Source of the DNA: Aureliella helgolandensis
GTDB taxonomy: Bacteria > Planctomycetota > Planctomycetia > Pirellulales > Pirellulaceae
DNA length: 64,000 nucleotides
Direction: 5' to 3'
NCBI RefSeq assembly: GCF_007752135.1
Contig: NZ_CP036298.1
Location: 7,060,501 to 7,124,500 of the forward strand
Shown: piece by piece, positions 33,390-42,274 of the stretch
Layout: each line of letters opens with the position of its first letter
How positions within the stretch are numbered: the first letter of the stretch is position 1
Translations under genes and position numbers: made by a program
The notes under the pieces: generated by a model
What the model was told of the DNA's origin: nothing
Seen by the model: the letters and a program-made list of their open reading frames with translations, nothing else
Databases searched by the model: none

Positions 33390-35927
33390 CTATTCTTCGC
33401 CTGAGGCAACTGCAACGGGTTCTTCGACCGGCTCGCGTTTCTCACCTCGGAAGTCAAGGCGAATCGCCTTACCCTCGTCATCCTTCACGGCATCGACGAT
33501 GATCATGTTGACTCCTTCAAAGGCGCCACGCAGGATTTCTTCGGCCATCGGATCCTCAATGCGTTGCTCCAGTGCACGACGCAGTGGGCGAGCTCCGTAG
33601 TCCAGGTTGGCACCCTTCTGAATCAAGAATTCCTTGGCGTCATCGGTCAATTCCAAACCGAAACCGCGATCCAGCAAGCGTTCGCGAACCTTGGACAGTT
33701 CAAAGTCAATAACCTTCTTCAAGTCATCCTTGTTCAAGTGACGGAAGATGATCGTGTCATCCAAGCGGTTCAAGAACTCAGGGCGGAAGACCCGTTCGAT
33801 CTGGTCCATAACCCGCGATTTCATGCTTTCGTAGGAGGAATCTCCATCTGGCTTTTGGAATCCAAATGCAGACTCATTCTTGATCGCTTCCGCCCCCGCA
33901 TTCGTGGTCAGAATCATGATCACATTGCGGAAGTCCACGTTGCGCCCAAACGAATCGGTCAGTCGCCCTTCTTCCATAACCTGCAACAACATGTTGAAGA
34001 TGTCAGGGTGCGCCTTTTCAATTTCGTCTAGGAGCACGACGGCATAGGGACGACGGCGAATCTTCTCGGTCAGCTGACCGCCTTCTTCGTAGCCCACGTA
34101 GCCGGGAGGTGCACCAATCAATCGGCTGATGTTGTGCTTCTCCATGTACTCACTCATGTCGATATGCACGAGTGCATCGGCATCGCCGAACATGAACTCT
34201 GCCAGCGCCTTCGCCAGCAACGTCTTACCAACGCCTGTCGGGCCGGCAAACACAAAGCACCCAGTCGGTCGGCGTGGATCCTTCAAACCGCTACGGCTAC
34301 GGCGAACGGCCTTAGCTACCGCTGTCACAGCTTGTTCTTGGCTGACAACGCGTTTGTGCAATTCCTCTTCCATCTTCATCAACCGAGCACTGTCTTCGGT
34401 GCTGAGTCGAGTCAATGGAATGCCGGTCATCTTGGATACGACTTCGGAGATCACATCTTCGTCGACGATACCATCGGTCTCGCGGCTCTTTTCACGCCAC
34501 TCCTTGGTAATGTCTTCCTTCTTCTTGCGAAGCTTGTCTGCCTTGTCACGCAGCGCTGCTGCCTTCTCAAAGTCCTGATTGGCAACGGCATCTTCCTTGT
34601 CTTTGTTCAGCTTCTCGATGTCGTCATCCAACTCTTTCAAATTGGGTGGCTTCGACATGTTGCGCAGGCGAATTCGAGCGCCCGCTTCGTCGATCACATC
34701 AATCGCCTTGTCAGGCAGGCAACGCGCCGTGATGTAACGCTCGCTCATTTCGACGGCAGCCACGATGGCCTCATCGGTGAACTTCACCCGGTGATGCTCC
34801 TCATAACGCTCGCGCAGTCCCTTGAGGATCTCGATCGTTTCATCCTTGCTGGTCGGCTCGACGACGATTTCTTGGAACCGACGCGCTAGCGCGTTATCCT
34901 TTTCGATGTACTTGCGGTACTCGTCAAAGGTTGTGGCACCGATGCACTGGATCTCTCCACGTGCCAAAGCAGGCTTGAGCACGTTCGCAGCATCAATGGC
35001 ACCCTCAGCACCTCCCGCTCCAACCAACGTATGCAACTCATCAATAAACAGGATGGTGTTCTTGGCGCGACGCACCTCGTTCATCACCGCTTTGATTCGC
35101 TCTTCGAATTGCCCGCGGTACTTGGTACCGGCGACCATCATGGCCAAGTCGAGTACGACAATCCGCTTGTCAGCCAGAATCTCAGGCACTTCGCCGGAGA
35201 CGACACGCTGGGCAAACCCTTCGACGATGGCGGTCTTCCCCACGCCTGCTTCACCGAGCAGTACTGGGTTATTCTTACTACGACGGCACAAGACTTGGAC
35301 GGCACGCTCAATCTCACGACTGCGGCCAATTACGGGATCCAATTTGTTTTGCTTGGCCAACTCGGTCAAATCGCGACCAAAGCTGTCCAGCGCGGGCGTC
35401 TTGCTCTTGGTGCCCTTGGACGAACCGGTCGACTCGCGATCGGGTGTCCCCTCGCGTCCACCGCGCTCTCCTCCTTCACCACTCTCCATCCCATGACCGA
35501 GCAGGTTCAAGACCTCTTCGCGAACGTCGTCCAGCTTCAACGTCAAGTTCATTAGAACCTGGGCAGCCACTCCCTCTTGTTCGCGCAACAATCCCAGCAA
35601 AATATGCTCAGTCCCCACATAGTTGTGGTTCAGATTGCGAGCCTCCTCCATGGAGTACTCAATCACCTTCTTGGCACGCGGCGTCTGGGGAAGTTTGCCG
35701 ATCGTGACCATCTCAGGACCGCTCTGCACCAACTTCTCAACTTCGAGACGAATCTTGCGTAGATCCACATCCAAATTCTTGAGGACGTTGGCAGCTACAC
35801 CGCTCCCCTCTTTCACTAAACCGAGCAAAATGTGCTCAGTGCCAATGTATTCGTGATTGAACCGCTGTGCCTCTTGGTTTGCAAGCTGCATGACCTTACG
35901 GGCTCGGTCGGTAAAACGTTCGTACAT
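33390..35927 (-). CDS. clpC: ATP-dependent Clp protease ATPase subunit ClpC
   Basis: An 845-residue Hsp100 unfoldase that feeds proteins to the ClpP peptidase. The start ATG at 35927 (MYERFTDRARKVM) has AAGGGG seven bases upstream. Domain order: two Clp-N repeats (residues 2-145, each with YIGTEHILLGL or YVGTEHILLGL), a Gly/Glu/Arg-rich linker (148-170), AAA1 with Walker A GEAGVGKT at 225, a UVR-type middle helix (DAVANQDFEKAAALRDKADK) that marks ClpC, AAA2 with Walker A GPTGVGKT, and a C-terminal D2-small domain. A ClpP-docking loop is expected in AAA2. No mcsA, mcsB or ctsR is adjacent, unlike Firmicutes. It is transcribed alone and ends at a strong terminator. Confidence 0.96.
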   Translation of the reverse strand: MYERFTDRARKVMQLANQEAQRFNHEYIGTEHILLGLVKEGSGVAANVLKNLDVDLRKIRLEVEKLVQSGPEMVTIGKLPQTPRAKKVIEYSMEEARNLNHNYVGTEHILLGLLREQEGVAAQVLMNLTLKLDDVREEVLNLLGHGMESGEGGERGGREGTPDRESTGSSKGTKSKTPALDSFGRDLTELAKQNKLDPVIGRSREIERAVQVLCRRSKNNPVLLGEAGVGKTAIVEGFAQRVVSGEVPEILADKRIVVLDLAMMVAGTKYRGQFEERIKAVMNEVRRAKNTILFIDELHTLVGAGGAEGAIDAANVLKPALARGEIQCIGATTFDEYRKYIEKDNALARRFQEIVVEPTSKDETIEILKGLRERYEEHHRVKFTDEAIVAAVEMSERYITARCLPDKAIDVIDEAGARIRLRNMSKPPNLKELDDDIEKLNKDKEDAVANQDFEKAAALRDKADKLRKKKEDITKEWREKSRETDGIVDEDVISEVVSKMTGIPLTRLSTEDSARLMKMEEELHKRVVSQEQAVTAVAKAVRRSRSGLKDPRRPTGCFVFAGPTGVGKTLLAKALAEFMFGDADALVHIDMSEYMEKHNISRLIGAPPGYVGYEEGGQLTEKIRRRPYAVVLLDEIEKAHPDIFNMLLQVMEEGRLTDSFGRNVDFRNVIMILTTNAGAEAIKNESAFGFQKPDGDSSYESMKSRVMDQIERVFRPEFLNRLDDTIIFRHLNKDDLKKVIDFELSKVRERLLDRGFGLELTDDAKEFLIQKGANLDYGARPLRRALEQRIEDPMAEEILRGAFEGVNMIIVDAVKDDEGKAIRLDFRGEKREPVEEPVAVASGEE

Positions 35928-36488
35928 GTCAAACCCCTTAGTAAGTGGCCCGGCCACCGATTTTACCCGTTGGCGAACCAACAGTTGGGAGAGAAGTTTC
36001 TAATTCAAGTAGCATCGTAGGATAGCGGTCGGTGAAAGACACGCAACTGCCACGCCTACAATACCTCTGCGTCGACGATCGACTATGGGAGCAAAAGCCA
36101 TGCCACAAGCCCCAGGTGTCAAAATGACTTGTGGAACAATTGCAACGCTCCACAAATCTATTCACCCATACTTTACGTGCCAGCCAAATAGGGGTCGAGC
36201 TGCCTCGAACTCCCCGTTTGCGCGACAAATGCCGCACTTCATTCGAACTGAAGCACACAATTTCCCATCGTAGCGATTCTGACAATTAATTGTGAGAGCA
36301 GGTTTTAGGGACTCGCAGTGTTTGTCACGATTTCTGCAATAAAAAAACGACGCGCTGCCGTGGCTGCAATTGCGGAAATCCGAACCATCCGCATTGCCGA
36401 ATGTGCGGCAATGGGTGAATTCATGGCGGTGTGTGACGGTACGTAGCAGCCCAGAAAATCGACAGATATTTACCAGCAAATCGACATC
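35928..36488. other. Upstream region of clpC, 561 bases
   Basis: Between clpC and the next minus-strand gene upstream. Expected to hold the clpC promoter, but no clear heat-shock operator or -35/-10 pair is seen. No gene: open frames of up to 116 codons lack protein character. No repeat of note. Confidence 0.45.
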
Positions 36489-37280
36489 TCACTGGACACT
36501 CGACGGCGCTGCAGCGTTCTCCGGCTCTACCTGCTCCAGACTCACCGTAGATTCTGCAGCCTTCGCCTCCGGCTGCTCCACGCCCAATTGCTCAGCTTCT
36601 GCTTGCTGCAAGCCAGCTTGCTCAGACTCAGTTTGCTCACCCCCGGATTGCTCACCCCCGGATTGCTCACCCCCGGATTGCTCGGACGCGGATTGCTCAG
36701 ACTCCGCTTGCACGGACTCAGTGACTGCCGTGGCCAGCTCCTCAACGGCTTGCTCCTGCTCGCGCGCCATTTCGCGATCGATCAGCTGCATTTCACGCTG
36801 CATCTCAAAATGCCAGCGAGCAGCCGTATCGAGGAGTTCCAGCTGTTTCAAACGCCGCAACGCTGGCTGCCAGCGTCGCGAATGCCGCAGGACGCCGACT
36901 AACAAAAGCAAGGCTTCCGCATCGCGCGGGTTCTGATGCACGATCTCGAGCAGTAGCGCCTCCGCCTCAAACCAGTTTCCATGCAAATACTCGCTCTGCG
37001 CCTTAGAAAAAGCGGTCTGACTCTCCGCACTCTCTGGCTTCAAAAGACTTTGCAAGCGCCAATAATTGCGGACCGATTCGACGCCCCACACCACGAGGAC
37101 CACAACCCACAAACCGCGCACCAGGCTCAGGGCCAGCCATTCCGGCCAAATAAACGTTGCTAGCAATAGCACGCATAAGGTCCAGGCGAAGAGGGTGGCC
37201 ACAAACAGGCCACGGGCCACCCCTTGGTACCAGGCCGCCACAAAGCCCGGCCATAGACATGCTGTTCTCAACGCTGACAT
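36489..37280 (-). CDS. Membrane protein with TPR-like helix pairs and Glu/Gln repeat tail
   Basis: A 263-residue protein. Two N-terminal membrane spans (about residues 15-48 and 50-68) precede a soluble part with two helix pairs resembling tetratricopeptide units: FSKAQSEYLHGNWFEAEALLLEIVHQNPRDAEALLLLVGVL. The last 90 residues are a low-complexity acidic tail with three perfect GGEQS-type pentapeptide units and many more SEQ/AEQ units. The start at 37280 is chosen because AAGGG lies six bases upstream; an ATG at 37316 has a crowded site. The tail is encoded by a 15-base tandem repeat. Function unknown; TPR-like scaffolding is an inference. Confidence 0.6.
   Translation of the reverse strand: MSALRTACLWPGFVAAWYQGVARGLFVATLFAWTLCVLLLATFIWPEWLALSLVRGLWVVVLVVWGVESVRNYWRLQSLLKPESAESQTAFSKAQSEYLHGNWFEAEALLLEIVHQNPRDAEALLLLVGVLRHSRRWQPALRRLKQLELLDTAARWHFEMQREMQLIDREMAREQEQAVEELATAVTESVQAESEQSASEQSGGEQSGGEQSGGEQTESEQAGLQQAEAEQLGVEQPEAKAAESTVSLEQVEPENAAAPSSVQ
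36634..36678 (-). repeat. 15-base tandem repeat within the tail-coding region
   Basis: TGCTCACCCCCGGAT occurs three times without change, with one or two degenerate units on each side. In the gene's frame it codes Ser-Gly-Gly-Glu-Gln. The unit is a multiple of three, so copy-number change would keep the reading frame. Confidence 0.9.
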
Positions 37281-37444
37281 CGCAATCCCTTGGCATCCTG
37301 CCGCGAACTCATTCATTTCCTAGCAGCGTTGTACACCAGGCGGGCCACCTAGAGCAAAGGCACTTCCCACACGGCCACCGCACTACCTTCGCCGTCCAGC
37401 GGCACCCCCAACAGCCCTCCATGGCGATTCCACGATGGAGGCAG

Positions 37445-38152
37445 CTACAATTTTTCTCGAATGACCTCTGCCACGCGTTTTGCCAAAATGGCGGAGCCCT
37501 CAGCTGTGAAATGCACGTTTCTAGGACGCTGAATTTCGATGAGTCGCTCCAGTGCAAATGCATACAAGTCATCCACCGCAATGTCGTTGGCCTCCATAAT
37601 TTCCAGCGCCGCGGCGTTGTATTCGATGACATCCTCAGTCCGGCGGCCCGTCGTTTTCGCAGCTACGGGGGTCGTCGAACACCACACCAACGTTGCTTCC
37701 GTCTGCTTCAGCTGCTGGACGATTTCTTCCAAGTTGCTTCGATAGGCATCGAGTGCGATCTGGCGATGCGCCTCTGCAGTGGTAACCGGCACAATATCCG
37801 CCTTATCGCCCACAACATACTTCACGTCATGGAGACCAAAATTGAAATGGATCACATCCCACTTCTCGTCGCCCAACCATTTTTTCAATTCCGCCACTCC
37901 AGTCTTGGTCGAGGCGCAGTTGGTCTTCGGACGCAGCACATTGGCCACCCCCTTCAACTCCTGGCGAACGCCCAAGGTGTAGCCAATGGAAATCGAATCA
38001 CCGATTAGGAGCACTCTCGGCAATCCCGCCTGCTCCTCAATGTCCGCATAGGCCGGATTTACCCTCTGCTGAGCTAGGCCCTGACCGGCCAACACACCCC
38101 AAATCATCACCCCCCAAACCACCTGTCCCAGCCCAGTTCTCACCCGCGACAT
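37445..38152 (-). CDS. Secreted SGNH/GDSL-family hydrolase
   Basis: A 235-residue exported hydrolase. ATG at 38152 begins a signal peptide (VVWGVMIWGVLAGQGLAQQ). The SGNH fold blocks are present: block I VLLIGDSISIGYT with the nucleophile Ser, and block V NVHFTAEGSAIL with the catalytic His and a preceding acidic residue. Block III, usually GxND, reads FNFGLHDVK, with His in place of Asn; this variation is seen in other planctomycete members from memory. Substrate class could be acetylated sugars or lipids. It is separated from the next minus-strand gene by 164 bases. Confidence 0.85.
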   Translation of the reverse strand: MSRVRTGLGQVVWGVMIWGVLAGQGLAQQRVNPAYADIEEQAGLPRVLLIGDSISIGYTLGVRQELKGVANVLRPKTNCASTKTGVAELKKWLGDEKWDVIHFNFGLHDVKYVVGDKADIVPVTTAEAHRQIALDAYRSNLEEIVQQLKQTEATLVWCSTTPVAAKTTGRRTEDVIEYNAAALEIMEANDIAVDDLYAFALERLIEIQRPRNVHFTAEGSAILAKRVAEVIREKL

Positions 38153-38428
38153 CCTCGCCCCCTAATGATTAAATGCATTACATCTCACGCAGTGGTGTGA
38201 GTTGATCTAAACGATTCCAACGGCTCAAACTTGCTACTGCCATGCCGGCCAGCTCTCCCTGTTCGGCTTTCCCAAGCTTGGCAAGACGGGTAAGCTTGTC
38301 CCAACAACACATCCTACCGGATTGCGACTCTGGCGTGGGAATGCCACCCGGCATGCTTAAAACAATCCCCTCAGACTGTTCGCGTCGGATTTTTAACCGA
38401 GTGCCATTTCAAACCGAGTACCAGGGAT

Positions 38429-38809
38429 ATGAGTGAAGCAAAAGTAAAAGGGATCGTCCACGTCATCGAAGATACCAAGACGTTTGGGCAAAAGGGATTT
38501 CGCAAGCGCCAAGTGGTTCTCGAACAGGACAACGGACGATTCCAGAATTACATTCCCATCGATTTCATCCAAGATGGGTGCGACCAAGCTGACAATCTCA
38601 ATGTCGGTGACGAAGTCGAAGTCTCCTACCGCCTTGGCGGGCGCAAGTGGCAACGCGATGCTGCCAGCGAAGTGAAGTACTTCCTGAGCTGCGAAGCACT
38701 GAACTTCGTGGTGCTCAGCGGAGGCGCAGCGGCTCCCGCTGCAGGCGCGAACCCCAACGACGCCTTCTCCGAAGCCGCCTATGAAGAAGACGACGAAGTA
38801 CCGTTTTAA
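38429..38809 (+). CDS. DUF3127 protein with SSB-like C-terminal tip
   Basis: A 126-residue protein of the DUF3127 family (from recall of the block KGIVHVIEDTKTFGQKGFRKR and WQRDAASEVKYFLSCEALN). The core (about residues 5-95) is beta-rich and short, compatible with an OB-like barrel. The remaining 30 residues are Ala/Gly/Pro-rich, then end in EEDDEVPF, which closely resembles the acidic tip of single-strand DNA-binding proteins (consensus DDDIPF), the part that recruits DNA repair partners. No signal peptide. The ATG at 38429 is preceded by CAGGG at short spacing. It stands alone. A nucleic-acid role is inferred, not shown. Confidence 0.82.
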   Translation: MSEAKVKGIVHVIEDTKTFGQKGFRKRQVVLEQDNGRFQNYIPIDFIQDGCDQADNLNVGDEVEVSYRLGGRKWQRDAASEVKYFLSCEALNFVVLSGGAAAPAAGANPNDAFSEAAYEEDDEVPF

Positions 38810-39114
38810 GCCCGCGCCTTACGGCTTCTCGCTTCCGTCGAAACTAGAAATCCGGGGTTCGCCACGCGGGCGAGCGTCCCGGTTGAGGAGTGCCCACAAC
38901 TGGGCATACTCAACCCTCAAGCCCTCCTGCGGCAAGCTCCGACCGGCCCCCGCCAGCGAGGCACCGTCGTTGACGGCCTCTGTAGGCGGAACATTGTATT
39001 CCAACAAAGAAGAATAGTGCGGACAACCGGTTGCGATTCTAGCCCAACCGGTGTGAGCAAGAGCAGGCACTCCAGCCTTGCTCACCCAGCGGATTCCGAT
39101 GCAGGCAAGCCCCT
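38810..39114. other. Convergent gap with two hairpins downstream of tatC
   Basis: 305 bases, no gene. Two inverted repeats lie here: CCGGTT / AACCGG around 39028-39051, and GTGAGCAAG (39053-39061) with CTTGCTCAC (39077-39085). They are close to the tatC stop at 39115 and could protect or end its mRNA, though no T tract is present. Confidence 0.45.
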
Positions 39115-40440
39115 TTAGCCTTGCGGATCAATGGCTGCTGCCCCAACTCCAGCGCCGGTAGGCATGTACTTGCAGAGGAAAATTCCGAAGAAGTACAACC
39201 CGGTCAACGGCAAGAATAAGCCAACCATGCTGTACACCTCTGCCGGCGTCAGAATCATGGACAAGAATGCGATCGCCAACACGGCAATTCGCCACTGGGA
39301 GATAAAGGTCTCTACCGAAACCAATCCAAAACGATGCATTCCGAGCATGACCAGCGGCAGTTGAAATGCGATCCCAAACCCCAGCGGCAGGAATAGCGCA
39401 AAGGACATGTAGTCGTTCAGTCGCGGCATAAAATCAACGTCCAACTCGGCGGTGTAGGTCATTAAAAACCCTAGCACCAATTCAAAGATGACGTAAAAAG
39501 CCAGGCTCACTCCCGACAAAAACAATGCGAGACTCAAAGGCAAATACCAGTACACGTACTTGCGTTCATGCGGATACAAGCCGGCTGCAAAGAATTGCCA
39601 AATGTTCCAAAAGATGCCTGGGCTGCCAATAATGACCCCCGCTACCAAGCCAGCCTTCAGCCAGATCATGAACCCCTCAGTAGCATCCAGGGTTACCAAA
39701 TTATTCGGAATCGGCTTCCACAGCAGAAAGGGGGTAAGGCTGTTCAACTTCTGCTCGGTAACTCCCACCCAGGGATTCACTCGCACGGAATCGACCTTAG
39801 CCTCTGGCGTGACTTCAAGCTTAGCCTCCTCCTTAGGCTTCTCCTCAGCCTCAGGCTTGGCCTGTTCTGCCTGGGCTTCTTCTGCCTTGGTTTCTTCTTG
39901 GACTTCTGGAGTGGAAACCTCCTTCGGCTCGGCTGCCTTCTCCTCCTCCTCTTTCGGCTTAGCTCCAGCCTGTGCTGGCTTAGCTCCCTCATCAGCCTTC
40001 GGCGGAATGACTACAGGGCTTGCGGCTGAGGCCTTGGGGCTTGCGGCTTCGGGAGCATCGGTGGGAGGTGCCGCTGGCTCGATCGGCGTAATCAGAGCAC
40101 CTGCCCGCGACAGCATCGCGATCACACCAGGATCGGCATAGGTCACCTCTGGAATCACCCGCAGCTCGCGCAGCTTCGCAGCGAACTCATCTGAAGGCTC
40201 AACGCCATTGGCCTTGGCAAATTCCTTCTCCGAATGCACCACATGGAAATTTTGAATCGCATCTTTCAGAGGGGATTCGATATAACGCACGATCGCTTTG
40301 GCAAAAAACAGACCAATGCAGGTGCCAATTCCGAGCCAGATTGCAGACTTGATGAGCGTCTTGCGCAGCTCCTCCAAATGCTCGCCGAAGGACATCGAGC
40401 TCTTCTCGAACAAATCGTCCGCCGCCTGCTTCTTTAGCAT
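39115..40440 (-). CDS. tatC: Sec-independent translocase TatC with a large first-loop insertion
   Basis: A 441-residue inner-membrane protein that recognises twin-arginine signals and, with TatA/B, exports folded proteins. The core is recognisable: FGEHLEELRKTLIKS at the N-terminus, TM1 near residues 31-48, later FMIWLKAGLVAGVIIGSP and FFAAGLYPHERKYV, then spans to the C-terminus, with AFLSMILTPAEVYSM near the end. Between TM1 and TM2 there are about 205 residues instead of about 50, including a Lys/Glu/Ala/Pro-rich stretch (about 115-215) that is highly charged and repetitive. ATG at 40440 is chosen because AGAGGA lies nine bases upstream; 40449 is too close to it. No tatA or tatB gene is nearby. 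One Tat-type substrate candidate is encoded at 47931. Confidence 0.92.
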   Translation of the reverse strand: MLKKQAADDLFEKSSMSFGEHLEELRKTLIKSAIWLGIGTCIGLFFAKAIVRYIESPLKDAIQNFHVVHSEKEFAKANGVEPSDEFAAKLRELRVIPEVTYADPGVIAMLSRAGALITPIEPAAPPTDAPEAASPKASAASPVVIPPKADEGAKPAQAGAKPKEEEEKAAEPKEVSTPEVQEETKAEEAQAEQAKPEAEEKPKEEAKLEVTPEAKVDSVRVNPWVGVTEQKLNSLTPFLLWKPIPNNLVTLDATEGFMIWLKAGLVAGVIIGSPGIFWNIWQFFAAGLYPHERKYVYWYLPLSLALFLSGVSLAFYVIFELVLGFLMTYTAELDVDFMPRLNDYMSFALFLPLGFGIAFQLPLVMLGMHRFGLVSVETFISQWRIAVLAIAFLSMILTPAEVYSMVGLFLPLTGLYFFGIFLCKYMPTGAGVGAAAIDPQG

Positions 40441-40668
40441 CCTGGCCATTCCTCTGATTACTGTTGAATATGGAACTGCTTCCGCGTCAGCTTTAGCAAC
40501 CGAGGCGGAGCGTAATTTTAGGGGGGAGGAGAGAAGTGAACTTGTGTTCAACCGCTCGCTTTATCAGCATACATGGTACGAGCCGTACCCCAAGGTCTGC
40601 CCTCCACAAAATCAAGTTAGATTTCAACCTTGCCAAACCACGCGTCCCCCAAGATTGCCAAAGCGACC

Positions 40669-41661
40669 ATGCCTGCACCCTATCCCATCAAGACCATCCC
40701 CCACTTCCAAGACTACCTGTGGGGGGGGCGGAGACTTGCCTCCGACCTCGGTAAGCCCCTTCCAGTAGAGGGCGTTTGGGCAGAAAGCTGGGAAATCATC
40801 GACCACCCGCATCACAGCAGCATCGTCGCCAACGGACCACTCGCAGGCCAGTCGCTCCACACCATCCTCAGCCAGGCCCCCGAATGGCTACTCGGCACCG
40901 CTGCACAACAATTCACCAGCCTTCCGCTGTTGCTTAAGTACCTCGATTGTCAGCGCGATCTCAGCGTCCAAGTTCATCCCGACGACGCCTACGCGCAAGC
41001 CATGACGCCCCCCGACTTAGGCAAGACCGAAGCTTGGTACATTGTCGCAGCAGAGCCGAATTCGGTACTCTACGCAGGCCTAAAGTCCGATGTTACGCCG
41101 GAGGCAGTCCGCACCGCCGTTTCGAACGGCACGCTGGTCGATTGCCTTCACGAAATCCACCCCCAAGCTGGAGATTGCGTATTCATCCCTGCAGGAACGG
41201 TCCACGCACTGGGAGCCGGGTTGCTGGTTGCAGAAATCCAACAGGCTTCCAACACCACCTTTCGGCTTTACGACTGGGATCGCGTGGGCGCCGACGGCCA
41301 ACCGCGGCCACTGCATCTAGACCAGGCCCTGGAGGTGACCGACTTCACGTCCGGGCCACGCCTGCTCCAATCGCCCCAATCGACCGCGCAGGTCGGCCGA
41401 CAACGCTTGGTGGAATGCGACAAGTTCGTGCTCGATCGCCTCGCCATGACTCCCGAAATTGAAGTCCTACTTGCGGGGCAATTCCACTTGCTCACCTCAC
41501 CCACCGGCGGCGCGACCCTGTACTGGACAGACGATCAACACACCCACAGCGAACGGCTAGCTCGCGGTGAGTCCGTGCTGCTCCCTGCAGCCCTGGAAAA
41601 AGTGACCTTGGAGCTCAGCCCCGAAGCCTGCGTACTCGACATGTCACTCCCCCCGGGCTAA
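40669..41661 (+). CDS. manA: Class I mannose-6-phosphate isomerase
   Basis: A zinc enzyme of 330 residues interconverting mannose-6-phosphate and fructose-6-phosphate, feeding GDP-mannose synthesis or mannose use. The cupin-type metal site is seen in VQVHPDDAYA (Gln and His ligands) and in FIPAGTVHALGAG (His ligand); KTEAWYIV contains the conserved Glu between them. IQQASNTTFRLYDWDR matches the active-site Arg region. The C-terminal third is a second small beta domain. ATG at 40669 gives the normal N-terminus (PYPIKTIPHFQDYLWGG); a TTG 39 bases upstream is unsupported. The gene stands alone, divergent from tatC. Confidence 0.93.
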   Translation: MPAPYPIKTIPHFQDYLWGGRRLASDLGKPLPVEGVWAESWEIIDHPHHSSIVANGPLAGQSLHTILSQAPEWLLGTAAQQFTSLPLLLKYLDCQRDLSVQVHPDDAYAQAMTPPDLGKTEAWYIVAAEPNSVLYAGLKSDVTPEAVRTAVSNGTLVDCLHEIHPQAGDCVFIPAGTVHALGAGLLVAEIQQASNTTFRLYDWDRVGADGQPRPLHLDQALEVTDFTSGPRLLQSPQSTAQVGRQRLVECDKFVLDRLAMTPEIEVLLAGQFHLLTSPTGGATLYWTDDQHTHSERLARGESVLLPAALEKVTLELSPEACVLDMSLPPG

Positions 41662-41862
41662 CCCGACGTTTGCTTGTGACGGTTATTTGCATAACACCTG
41701 TCCCAAAATTTTCTGGCAGGATCATTGCTAGCAAACTCCGATAAGAATCCTGTGGTCCAGTAGCACTCTGGTCTGGCGGTAGGTTCCAGCAAGATCTACG
41801 ATCGAACCGGACCCAAGTTCGACTGACCAACACGGCCCTCCTGCCGTGTGAAGGCTTGTCGA

Positions 41863-41955
41863 TATGGCAACCCGCCCCATGGCGGCCTATTGAAATAGCA
41901 ACCCGCCGTGCGACGGCCTGTTGAAATCGCAACCCGCCGCGTGAGCAAGGAAAGA
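41863..41955. repeat. Dispersed intergenic repeat, copy 4: three tandem 31-base units
   Basis: Three degenerate units of the pattern CGGCCTRTTGAAATMGCAAC followed by CCGCCGYGYGA stand head to tail with no spacer. Units are followed by CAAGGAAAGACAACC. The absence of unique spacers rules out a CRISPR array. Confidence 0.75.
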
Positions 41956-42012
41956 CAACCTCCGCTACAAGGCAATTAAGGATACTACTTCCTCCGCATT
42001 AAAATTCAAATT

Positions 42013-42110
42013 GCGATTAAATCAACAGGCCGGTAAGCAAAGGAAGAGTAGTTACCGCTACAGCGGTGTCTTTCGGCACGACCTTCGCGTCAAAGCTAGA
42101 AAAGCTCTTC
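42013..42110. repeat. Dispersed intergenic repeat, copy 5
   Basis: AAATCAACAGGCCGGTAAGC, then AAGGAAGAGTAGTTACCGC, a hairpin ACCGCTACAGCGGT, and GACCTTCGCGTCAAAGCTAG. The same order, with changes, is seen at 50131-50215. Confidence 0.6.
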
Positions 42111-42274
42111 AATCAACGAAGCGCTAGCCCCCCCGCGGCCTAGCACACACACCACGTTGCATCAACACACCCATCCCCCAAGCCACCGCGCCTCATACAC
42201 CAACGACCAAAGTGTCGTACGGTAAAGCAATTGAAAAACCCCAGAGCAATGGATGCTCGGAGAGGAACGATACT

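Larger units (their letters stand above)
41662..42274. other. Non-coding region with clustered intergenic repeats
   Basis: 613 bases between manA and the small lipoprotein. Holds the densest cluster of the dispersed repeat: three tandem 31-base units (41863-41955) and a further element (42013-42110) with the hairpin ACCGCTACAGCGGT. No gene; promoter of the lipoprotein must lie toward the right end. Confidence 0.55.

Noticed and set aside
41863-41955. Possible CRISPR array
   Set aside because: The 31-base units are directly joined with no spacers between, are degenerate, and have no cas gene near.
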